Assembly (NCBI GenBank): GCA_963702765.1
Contig: CAVPEB010000021.1
Coordinates: forward strand, 111,131-175,130
DNA: 64,000 nucleotides
From: DATMNR01 sp963702765
GTDB taxonomy: Bacteria > Chloroflexota > Ktedonobacteria > Ktedonobacterales > Ktedonobacteraceae
Direction: 5' to 3'
The notes below the pieces were generated by a model. The model had not been told where the DNA came from. It made no database searches and worked only from the letters and a program-made list of their open reading frames with translations. Below are positions 55,197 through 62,590 of the stretch, one piece after another (position 1 is the stretch's first letter; each line of letters starts with the position of its first letter). The position numbers and the translations under genes are program-made.

Positions 55197-56822
55197 ATGG
55201 CAAAGCAGCTTGTGTTCGATGAAGATGCTCGTCGTTCACTGAAGAAAGGTATTGATATTTTGGCTGAGGCTGTCAAATCGACCCTTGGCCCAAAAGGTCG
55301 TAACGTAGCGCTTGACAAGAAGTTTGGCGCACCAAGCGTCACTCATGATGGTGTGACTGTTGCAAAAGAGATTTCGCTCGAAAATCCGTTTGAGAATATG
55401 GGTGCCCAACTCCTCAAAGAGGCTGCCACTCGCACGAATGATGTCGCAGGTGATGGAACCACGACAGCCACAGTTCTAGCTCAGGCAATCGTGACTGAAG
55501 GGCTGAAGAACCTTGCAGCGGGTGCCAATCCCATGCAACTCAAACAGGGCATCGATAAAGGCACAGAGGCCGTCGTAGAATACATTCGCTCGAAAGCAAT
55601 CCCCGTTGAAGACAAGAAAGAGATCGCGCAGATCGCTGCTATCTCCGCCGCTGATGAGACCATTGGTCAACTCATTTCTGAAGTAATGGATCGTGTTGGC
55701 AAAGATGGTGTCATTACCGTTGAAGAGTCACGCGGAACCAATTTTGAGACAGAGTACGTTGAGGGCATGCAGGTCGATAAAGGCTACATTTCTGCCTACT
55801 TCGTCACCAACTCTGAGAAGATGGAAGCCTCCATTGATGATCCTTATATTCTCATCACTGATAAGAAGATCAGCGCAGTGCAAGACATTCTGCCAGTTCT
55901 TGAAAAGATGACTCAACAGGGTAAGCGCGATATAGTGATTATCGCCGAGGATGTTGATGGCGAAGCGTTAGCGACGTTAGTTGTCAATAAGCTGCGTGGT
56001 ATTCTCAACGTGCTTGCAGTCAAAGCTCCCGGCTTTGGTGATCGACGCAAAGAGATGTTGCGTGACATCGCCGTCCTGACAGGTGGACAGGTCATTAGTG
56101 AAGAAATGGGCCGCCGTCTTGATAGCACAACCCTTGAAGATCTGGGTAAGGCCCGTCGCGTTGTAGCACATAAAGATGATATGACCGTCGTTGAGGGTAG
56201 AGGCGAGACAGCGGAAATTCAAGCACGTATTCGCCAGATCAAAGCGCAGATTGACGAAACCACCAGTGATTACGATCGTGAAAAGCTGCAGGAGCGCCTG
56301 GCCAAGTTGTCCGGTGGCGTCGCGCTTATCAAGGTTGGTGCTGGCTCCGAGGTCGAGTTGAAGTATCGCAAAACTCGCGTTGAAGACGCGGTTTCCGCGA
56401 CCCGCGCCGGCGTTGAAGAGGGTATGGTACCCGGTGGTGGTGTTGCTCTCTTGAATGCAGTAGAGGCCCTGGATTCTTTAAAGCTTACAGGTGATGCCGC
56501 CACAGGTGTCAATATTCTACGCCGTGCCCTTGAAGAGCCTCTGCGCCAGCTCGTCGTCAATGGTGGCAAAGATGGTGCTGTCGTTGTTGAGGGTGTCCGC
56601 CGTGCTCAGAAAGAGCATAAGAGCGATAAGTATGGCTACAATGTTCTCACCGATAAGTACGAGGACATGGTCGAGTCTGGAATTATCGATCCTGCCAAGG
56701 TGACGCGCTCTGCATTGCAAAATGCCACCAGCATCGCCGCGATGATCCTGACTACCGAAGCCTTGATCACTGATCTGCCGGAGAAAGCTCCTGCTCCCGC
56801 TCCAGCAATGCCAGAGTACTAG
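55197..56822 (+). CDS. groL: Chaperonin GroEL
   Basis: 541 residues, full length. ATP motif GDGTTTATVLAQAI with catalytic Asp, N-terminal AKQLVFDEDARRSLKKG, VKSTLGPKGRNVALDKKFG, apical domain YISAYFVTNSEKMEA and C-terminal AALLNAVEALD-type region GGVALLNAVEALDSL are all present. The tail ends in EKAPAPAPAMPEY instead of the common Gly-Gly-Met repeats. The ribosome site GAGAGG lies before ATG 55197. The groES-groEL pair is followed by a strong terminator 33 nt after the stop codon. Confidence 0.98.
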   Translation: MAKQLVFDEDARRSLKKGIDILAEAVKSTLGPKGRNVALDKKFGAPSVTHDGVTVAKEISLENPFENMGAQLLKEAATRTNDVAGDGTTTATVLAQAIVTEGLKNLAAGANPMQLKQGIDKGTEAVVEYIRSKAIPVEDKKEIAQIAAISAADETIGQLISEVMDRVGKDGVITVEESRGTNFETEYVEGMQVDKGYISAYFVTNSEKMEASIDDPYILITDKKISAVQDILPVLEKMTQQGKRDIVIIAEDVDGEALATLVVNKLRGILNVLAVKAPGFGDRRKEMLRDIAVLTGGQVISEEMGRRLDSTTLEDLGKARRVVAHKDDMTVVEGRGETAEIQARIRQIKAQIDETTSDYDREKLQERLAKLSGGVALIKVGAGSEVELKYRKTRVEDAVSATRAGVEEGMVPGGGVALLNAVEALDSLKLTGDAATGVNILRRALEEPLRQLVVNGGKDGAVVVEGVRRAQKEHKSDKYGYNVLTDKYEDMVESGIIDPAKVTRSALQNATSIAAMILTTEALITDLPEKAPAPAPAMPEY

Positions 56823-56854
56823 GCCATCCATAAGAGACCTATAGTACCAGAGTA

Positions 56855-56900
56855 GATAGAGCCGCCTCTGTTCCTTAAATAAAACAGAGGCGGCTCTATC
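56855..56900 (+). terminator. Terminator after groEL
   Basis: Perfect 18-nt arms GATAGAGCCGCCTCTGTT and AACAGAGGCGGCTCTATC around a 10-nt loop, 33 nt after groEL. It may work in both directions, because the gene at 56977 ends 77 nt further on and converges. Confidence 0.85.
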
Positions 56901-56976
56901 TTGGAATATCCTGAATACACGAAATGCAAGTTTTCTACTTAAAGATCAATAAGTGATCTATGCCTCCAGGCAGATA

Positions 56977-57903
56977 CTAGCTGAACTTGAACGAGTTCAG
57001 CATAGGTAAGAAGTAACTCTGTACAGCCTGATCATACGTTGAGGCTGGAGAGTAGAACACGATATCATAGTACAGCTTGTTATGCTGTACAGCAACCGTT
57101 GTTAAATGAAATGAGACATTATTGGTGTTACTAAATGTAGCATCCTGCTCGTCCCACTGAACTCCTCCAATAGCACGTTTTGGTGAGAGGGGTGTGATAA
57201 TCTGGAAATTGCTTATATTCTGTTGACTCTGAAACTGTGCAAGGTTAGATTGATTAATTACGCTCGTACTTGAGATTTTGGCTGAACCGCTTGTAGTATA
57301 TCGTTCGATCGCAAGGTACATTCCAGTTTGTTGCTGCTGTGGGTGGATTCCTACGAACGAACTATCAGCACTGTTCTGTGCCGGATCCATAACCCAGTCA
57401 GAAGGATATTTCATAGAGATGCCCAGGTCAGTGCTATTTATAGTTTGAAAAGCAGTTGGAGTGGGAAGTTGATTTCCCTGGGTAGTTGGTGTGAGTGAAG
57501 CAGGTGTTGACGAAGCGCTTTGTGTCGGCAATTGCAAAGGCTTTAGAGTCGGTTGTGGTCCAATTGCAAGGCGCTGGCCATTGAGATATAAGATGCCAAA
57601 TGTCAGGCCGCCACCAATCAGTATACTCAAAATGCATAAACCGATAATGGCAGGGATGCCAAGTCTTGTTTTATTTGACGAGGCAGAACTGGAAGTTGCT
57701 TTTAAGCCTGATTCGCTTGGGACGATGTATTGGGTAGATTCCGATGGCGCATTTCGATATTGAGAGCCTTTGAGTTGCTCATTTGGCCATGCTGGTGTTC
57801 CCGTAGGTAAGTATGAAAAAGAAGCCTGACGGATAGTCGATCCACATTGAACACAGAATATGGCTGAATCCGGTAATTCAGTATTGCACTGAGGGCACTT
57901 CAT
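56977..57903 (-). CDS. Zinc-ribbon membrane protein with PsbP-like external domain
   Basis: 308 residues. An N-terminal zinc ribbon (MKCPQCNTEL and FCVQCGSTI), a linker, one membrane helix (~85-110, IPAIIGLCILSILIGGGLTF), a Thr/Pro/Ser-rich stalk and an external domain of ~150 residues beginning STDLGISMKYPSDWVMDP, which is the start pattern of PsbP-like and DUF1795-type domains. W-D-E-Q-D-A-T and the final SYFLPMLNSFKF also fit that fold. Role unknown; the same zinc ribbon-helix-domain plan is found in the PP2C phosphatase at 42842. It converges with groEL. Confidence 0.72.
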   Translation of the reverse strand: MKCPQCNTELPDSAIFCVQCGSTIRQASFSYLPTGTPAWPNEQLKGSQYRNAPSESTQYIVPSESGLKATSSSASSNKTRLGIPAIIGLCILSILIGGGLTFGILYLNGQRLAIGPQPTLKPLQLPTQSASSTPASLTPTTQGNQLPTPTAFQTINSTDLGISMKYPSDWVMDPAQNSADSSFVGIHPQQQQTGMYLAIERYTTSGSAKISSTSVINQSNLAQFQSQQNISNFQIITPLSPKRAIGGVQWDEQDATFSNTNNVSFHLTTVAVQHNKLYYDIVFYSPASTYDQAVQSYFLPMLNSFKFS

Positions 57904-58127
57904 AAGCTCTCCCGCCTTATCTATCTATTGAACTCTCGGGTATTATTCGTCGAGGGTCAATCAAACCGCAAAATTTTACAACGTTTCCCTGTAATAATGT
58001 CGTTCCTACAATGCTCTATAATGAATACCTCTTCAGCGAAAACAAAGCACTCAAACAGTTTCTGATTGAACTATAAAGAAGGTAAAGGCAATTGTCAACC
58101 TCTTAAAAAGTATCAAAATTAATCTTA

Positions 58128-58162
58128 CCCTTGTCTCACCATTTTCGCTGAAGAGACAAGGG
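58128..58162. repeat. Nested inverted repeats in the 57904-58228 gap
   Basis: CCCTTGTCTC (58128-58137) and GAGACAAGGG (58153-58162) form a hairpin; within its loop begins TTTTCGCTGAAGAG (58142-58155), an exact complement of CTCTTCAGCGAAAA at 58029-58042. Two alternative structures are therefore possible. This gap of 325 nt otherwise shows only likely promoter sequence for the gene at 57903. Confidence 0.5.
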
Positions 58163-58228
58163 GGATAGAACATATGTATTCCGTTGATGTATTCTATTTA
58201 GCCTGGTGCAGGATGTTGAGTTTATCTC

Positions 58229-59227
58229 TCATGAGCCTAAGACTTCAGGATTCACGATATTGGGAGGCCGTTGTCCATGGAAGTGGGCCACAATATTATC
58301 GCTTGCCATAGTTGCCATGAGTGTGCGTGTTTTCAAGGAGGCGCTGGCGATATGTGGCAAGATCACTACATTTTCCATCGTTAACAACTCAGGTTCGATG
58401 GCAGGCTCATTCTCGAAGACATCTAGGCCGGCGCCAGCAATTTTTCCAGTTTGTAGCGCCTTGACGAGCGCCTTTTCATCTACAATCGGCCCTCGAGCTG
58501 TATTGATGAGGATCGCGCTTGGCTTCGTAAGACCAAATTCACGTTCTCCAATCAGGTGATGCGTTGAAGGCATGTATGGTGTATGGACGCTGATAAAATC
58601 GGCCTCTTTCAATACATCATCCATGGGCATATATGTCATCTGGTAGGTAGCTTCATCTTCGGGAGACATACGATACACATCGTAATAGAGTACCTTCATA
58701 TCAAAACCACTGGCACGTTTTGCTACGATCTTGCCAATGCGACCCGCGCCAATTAGTCCGATAGTAGAATGATGCACCTCGGCACCACAAAAAAGGAGAG
58801 GTCCCCAGCCTTTGTATTTGCCTGCGCGTAGATATCGCTCTGCTTCGGGGATGCGGCGAGCAGTTGCCATCAAGAGAGCAAATGCCAGGTCGGCAGTAGT
58901 ATCCGAGAGTACGCCAGGGGTATTACTTACAGCAATACCCAGTCGCGTTGCTGCATCAACATCAATATTGTTGTATCCTACAGCCATATTCGCGACCATC
59001 TTCAAACCTGGTGTTCCTGCCGCGCATGCTTCTAAAAAGCGCGCATCAATGTTGTCAGTAAGTAGACTGTAAATATAGTCATGGTTGGGACCACGACGTA
59101 GCAGCTCTTCGTAGGTCCAGATACTTCCCTCTTGCATGTTGGCATCGACTTCACCAATCTCCTCGAGCAAAGGATAGGCGGGATCAGGAACTTTCTGAGT
59201 AACAAGAATCTTAGGACGCCCGGTCAT
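58229..59227 (-). CDS. D-isomer 2-hydroxyacid dehydrogenase (glyoxylate/hydroxypyruvate reductase type)
   Basis: 332 residues. NAD(P)-dependent reduction of a 2-keto acid. The Rossmann motif is GLIGAGRIGKIVAKRA; catalytic residues are Arg in NTARGPIVDE, Glu in DVFENEPAIE and His in LPHIASAS. KILVTQKVPDPAYPLLEE and the substrate loop NMAVGYNNIDV match the D-glycerate dehydrogenase/glyoxylate reductase branch. The start ATG 59227 has AAGGAGG 6 nt upstream. It lies after the glycosyltransferase gene but is separated from it by a strong hairpin. Confidence 0.93.
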   Translation of the reverse strand: MTGRPKILVTQKVPDPAYPLLEEIGEVDANMQEGSIWTYEELLRRGPNHDYIYSLLTDNIDARFLEACAAGTPGLKMVANMAVGYNNIDVDAATRLGIAVSNTPGVLSDTTADLAFALLMATARRIPEAERYLRAGKYKGWGPLLFCGAEVHHSTIGLIGAGRIGKIVAKRASGFDMKVLYYDVYRMSPEDEATYQMTYMPMDDVLKEADFISVHTPYMPSTHHLIGEREFGLTKPSAILINTARGPIVDEKALVKALQTGKIAGAGLDVFENEPAIEPELLTMENVVILPHIASASLKTRTLMATMASDNIVAHFHGQRPPNIVNPEVLGS

Positions 59228-59283
59228 AGTAACCTCCTTGAGATGTAGTGTTCTGATTTTACCATCTTTTCAAGAGTGATTGT

Positions 59284-59351
59284 CAGAGATACAAGTGTGA
59301 AAGAGCCTGGCATGACATACCACACCAGGCTCTTTCACACTTGTATCTCTG
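59284..59351 (-). terminator. Long hairpin terminator after the glycosyltransferase gene
   Basis: Perfect 27-nt arms (CAGAGATACAAGTGTG, AAAGAGCCTGG and complement) with a 14-nt loop. It starts 1 nt beyond the stop codon of the gene at 59353. The GTGTGAAAG part resembles the palindromes at 28300 and 39033. Confidence 0.75.
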
Positions 59352-59352
59352 T

Positions 59353-60105
59353 TTATTGTTGGATAATGGTTGTTTCCTTCTCTACAGGTTCTGAAGTTGG
59401 AGCTGTTGGAGCGACAAAATGAAACTTCTTAATAAATCTCATACGCAGTAACATTGCAAGAGCAGGCCAACCGTCCTTCCAGGGCGAGAGCTTTTTTGCC
59501 TTGCGTGGATTGTAGCTGATTGGAACCTCAAAAATTTTATATCCTGCCTGCACGATGCATGCTGTAATCTCCGGTTCGATCTCAAACCTGCGCCCTTCCA
59601 TCGGAAGCGCACGTGCGAGCGGCCCGGGCATCATTTTATAGCATGTTTCCATGTCATGGATATTACAACCAAAGAGTATATTTGTCACTGTCGTTAAGAA
59701 ACGGTTACCCCAACGCGTCGTAAACTTCTGAGGAGAAAGATCGCGGCAACCATAAATGGCTACCTTAGCATTTCCAGCTTCCTCCCATTTGCGAACCAAT
59801 GCTGGAAGGTCTTGTGGATTATACTCCATATCCGCGTCTTGCACTGTAACTATATCGCCACTTACAAGACCAAATCCTGTGCGGAGACCTGCTCCTTTTC
59901 CCTGGTTTACCTCATGACGTACATAACGGTATGTATTGAAAGGCTCTTTCTTCCGTAAATCTTGCAAAATTTCCCAGGTGTTATCTGTCGAAGCATCGTC
60001 TACAACTACAACCTCGAGATCGAGTTGTACCTCTGATAGCGCCTCAAGAACTTGAGCCACTGTCTCTTCTTCGTTGAATACCGGGACGACCACTGAAATA
60101 CGCAT
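59353..60105 (-). CDS. Family 2 glycosyltransferase (dolichyl/polyprenyl-phosphate mannosyltransferase-like)
   Basis: 250 residues, GT-A fold. ISVVVPVFNEEETVAQVLEAL at the start, nucleotide-sugar motif VVVDDASTDNTWEIL, GKGAGLRTGFGLVSGDIVTVQDADMEYNP with the DAD metal motif, and the C-terminal YNPRKAKKLSPWKDG of the DPM1-like group. No membrane segment is present. It probably adds a sugar to a polyprenyl phosphate for glycan or glycoprotein synthesis; the sugar is not predictable. No sugar-nucleotide genes are near. Confidence 0.88.
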   Translation of the reverse strand: MRISVVVPVFNEEETVAQVLEALSEVQLDLEVVVVDDASTDNTWEILQDLRKKEPFNTYRYVRHEVNQGKGAGLRTGFGLVSGDIVTVQDADMEYNPQDLPALVRKWEEAGNAKVAIYGCRDLSPQKFTTRWGNRFLTTVTNILFGCNIHDMETCYKMMPGPLARALPMEGRRFEIEPEITACIVQAGYKIFEVPISYNPRKAKKLSPWKDGWPALAMLLRMRFIKKFHFVAPTAPTSEPVEKETTIIQQ

Positions 60106-60193
60106 GCCCTAAAAACCTCGCTTCCCTGGGACGTTTGAATGCATATTATTGCTTGAATAACCAACCCTATTACTTACACGAACGAATAGAAGG

Positions 60194-61600
60194 CTAAAAA
60201 GCAACAGGTTCTTGTTTCCACACCTGAATAGTACCATCTGTCAGGGCTACAATGAGCTGTTTGTTCGCGAAGTGTAATGCGCTAATTTGCCAGGGATGAT
60301 ACAACTTTTGGATTATCTTGCTCTGAGCAATTGACCAAAGATCAATCACCCCTTCGTTCACTTCGCTGTCCTCACGCGCTACTGCTACCCACAGGGCATC
60401 AGGTGAGATCGCTAATCGCGAACTTGCTCCCATTGAGCCACTATTCACTTCACTATAAGTGCCAGTAACAGTGTCATAGAAACGAATCATGTTTCCTGCA
60501 TAAACAAACGCAAGTGTACGAGTGTCTGGTGTAAATGCATAAGGGGGAGCGCAATCGGCACACAATCCAGCCAGTAATGAGGTGTCAATCTGCGGTTGGG
60601 TTTTTCCCACAAACAGTTTTCGTACAGGAGCGAACAGATTCCAACGACGCATGATGACCATCTCGTTTGTTTCTCCTGGCACATGTGCACAGGAGAGAGT
60701 CTGTAATGTCTTTGTATCTTGAGAGAGTGTTCGCAAGCGTATTGCCCAAAACTGCCGCTTCTCAATATCGTCTTCTGCACACACAAGAGGTTCGCTCAGG
60801 ACATCCGCAGGTGTTCCTATTATATGCTTCACGATATCTGTACCCCTGACTCCAAGTGCCCGTGGAGCGCGAGGATCTTCTCTATATAAAGGTAAGGCCA
60901 TCCAGATCTCTTGTGCTTCGCCAGGATCATCCTTCAGTACTACATCGAGCGAGTAGTGTGCGGAAACAGCCCGTTGAGTCAGTGGAAAACTCCAGAGCAG
61001 CGAGCCGTTCGAGGTGTCCCATACATGTAGTCCAATTCTTCCCCAGCCTGCCAAAAGGTTACCAGTCCTTGAGAAGCGCAGTTCGCGTACCGACTCAACC
61101 GTAAGCGCGGTATCTGATGCAAAGCTTGTAGGTGTTTGTGCTGTATCTGCCAGCCAGAGTAAGCCCTTGCCATCGAGGGAAGCAGCGGCAATACAGAAGC
61201 CATGCTCGGTCTGCACGCTACTTAGTGAAGAAATGACTCCAAGCCGGGTATGCAATACAGCGCCCGTTCGAAATGGCCCTTTGGTGCTGAACATGCTGAG
61301 TCCCGAAAACTCGATATCATCTGATAGGTTGAATTTTCGCTCTAGGGGACGCTGTCGTGTCAAGCCACTTTTACGCAAATCGATCACCCCACCGATGATG
61401 GTATCGTAATTCAGGCGTTTCTCAGGGTCGCTCAATACATCATAAGCGCGGTTGATGCGTTTCATATGTACAGCGCCTTCTTCGCCCGTCAGGTCGGGGT
61501 GATACCGCCGAGCCAATTGTCGATAAGCTCGCTTTAATGTATCGTCGTCAGCATCTATAGGTACACCTAAAATGGCATAGTAATTATCAGGTACATCCAT
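60194..61600 (-). CDS. DnaJ-domain protein fused to a WD40-like beta-propeller
   Basis: 468 residues. The N-terminal J domain (~1-68) has YYAILGVPIDADDDTLKRAY, the HPD motif in ARRYHPDLTGEE and RAYDVLSDPEKRLNYD. The rest (~100-468) is a propeller of short strands with WD-like ends (GKGLLWLADTAQ, GLHVWDTSNGSLLW, GVIDLWSIAQSKIIQKL, TIQVWKQEPVAF). The G/F and zinc regions of true DnaJ are absent. It may recruit DnaK to a propeller-bound client; that is inference. ATG 61600 (MDVPDNY) fits. The AlkA-like gene ends 25 nt upstream on the same strand. Confidence 0.87.
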   Translation of the reverse strand: MDVPDNYYAILGVPIDADDDTLKRAYRQLARRYHPDLTGEEGAVHMKRINRAYDVLSDPEKRLNYDTIIGGVIDLRKSGLTRQRPLERKFNLSDDIEFSGLSMFSTKGPFRTGAVLHTRLGVISSLSSVQTEHGFCIAAASLDGKGLLWLADTAQTPTSFASDTALTVESVRELRFSRTGNLLAGWGRIGLHVWDTSNGSLLWSFPLTQRAVSAHYSLDVVLKDDPGEAQEIWMALPLYREDPRAPRALGVRGTDIVKHIIGTPADVLSEPLVCAEDDIEKRQFWAIRLRTLSQDTKTLQTLSCAHVPGETNEMVIMRRWNLFAPVRKLFVGKTQPQIDTSLLAGLCADCAPPYAFTPDTRTLAFVYAGNMIRFYDTVTGTYSEVNSGSMGASSRLAISPDALWVAVAREDSEVNEGVIDLWSIAQSKIIQKLYHPWQISALHFANKQLIVALTDGTIQVWKQEPVAF

Positions 61601-61625
61601 AATTTCAATAGTATCACATCAAAAT

Positions 61626-62300
61626 TTACAAGGAAACGATACGTGTCTTCTGCCTCTCATTACCAAGTTTCAATCTTTGCACTCCCCACATATACCACGT
61701 AGCGAACGTCCTGTAAGGATGCCATGGTTCGCCTCTTACACGCATCTCCTTTGGATTGGGTCTGGCTTCCAGCGAGTATGCCTCACGCACGCCTTCCAAA
61801 AATCCCAGGTCATCTACTGGTAAAACATCTGGCCTGCCCAACGAAAAAATTAGCATCATCTCTGCTGTCCATCGACCGATGCCTTTGACCTTGACCAACT
61901 CGCTAATGATCGCCTCATCCTCAAGTTCACTCAATCGCTCCAGATCAAGCTCGCCGTTGACAACTCTCTCTGTCAGATCACGAATATAGCGCATTTTCTG
62001 AGGTGAAAGCCCAACGGCCCGTAGGGTATCCTCTTCTAACGACAAAAGGGCGTTTGGTGAGATTGTCCCTTCTGCTTCAGCATGCAGCGCTGCCCTTAAT
62101 CGACCCATTATCGCATCTGCTGCCTTCACAGATATCTGTTGTGAGATGATTGCATCGACGAGCGTCTCGAAGAGTTGGGGATTGGGGGTTAACGTACATG
62201 GTCCCACTCGCTCAATGGCTTTTGCCATGATGGGGTCAACGTCGCTCAAGTAGGTTGTCGCGCGGGTAATAAGATCATTCCAATGTGTAGGAGCGTTCAT
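61626..62300 (-). CDS. DNA-3-methyladenine glycosylase II (AlkA-like, HhH-GPD)
   Basis: 224 residues. Removes alkylated bases from DNA. The helix-hairpin-helix reads LVKVKGIGRWTAEMMLIFSL and the catalytic Asp lies in GRPDVLPVDDLG. FETLVDAIISQQISVKAADAI and LRAVGLSPQKMRYIRDLTERV are the usual HhH-GPD helices. The N-terminal AlkA beta domain is missing, as is common in short bacterial members (yeast Mag1-like). The start ATG 62300 has AAAAAGGTTAC upstream. It is followed by the DnaJ-propeller gene in the same direction. Confidence 0.93.
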   Translation of the reverse strand: MNAPTHWNDLITRATTYLSDVDPIMAKAIERVGPCTLTPNPQLFETLVDAIISQQISVKAADAIMGRLRAALHAEAEGTISPNALLSLEEDTLRAVGLSPQKMRYIRDLTERVVNGELDLERLSELEDEAIISELVKVKGIGRWTAEMMLIFSLGRPDVLPVDDLGFLEGVREAYSLEARPNPKEMRVRGEPWHPYRTFATWYMWGVQRLKLGNERQKTRIVSL

Positions 62301-62490
62301 ATGTAACCTTTTTATTCATAGGATAAGAAGCTGCAAAGCATTGCCATTATATAATATCTAGGCTGACAAAAAGCACTTCATGAGATGAAGATCATGATTT
62401 CCCTATCCGCTGAAATCCCAGAGGCAAGGTAACAACCGCCTGTGAGTAGATGCTCCAATAGTAAAAATAGTGATGTACCATTTGAGGTCA

Positions 62491-62574
62491 CAGAGCGAGC
62501 GTGAGGTGTTGTATAGAGGCCTCATCCTCGCTCTGCGTGTTTTGCGTCCGTTGAGAACTATCAGGGCAAAACAC
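62491..62574 (-). terminator. Two hairpins after the ABC permease gene
   Basis: Arms CAGAGCGAGCGTGAGG (62491-62506) and CCTCATCCTCGCTCTG (62520-62535) pair with two mismatches; next to them GTGTTTTGC (62537-62545) pairs with GCAAAACAC (62566-62574). They lie 16 nt beyond the end of the permease reading frame at 62591. The remaining part of the gap 62301-62490 is plain. Confidence 0.6.
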
Positions 62575-62590
62575 CTATAAAAATGTATGC

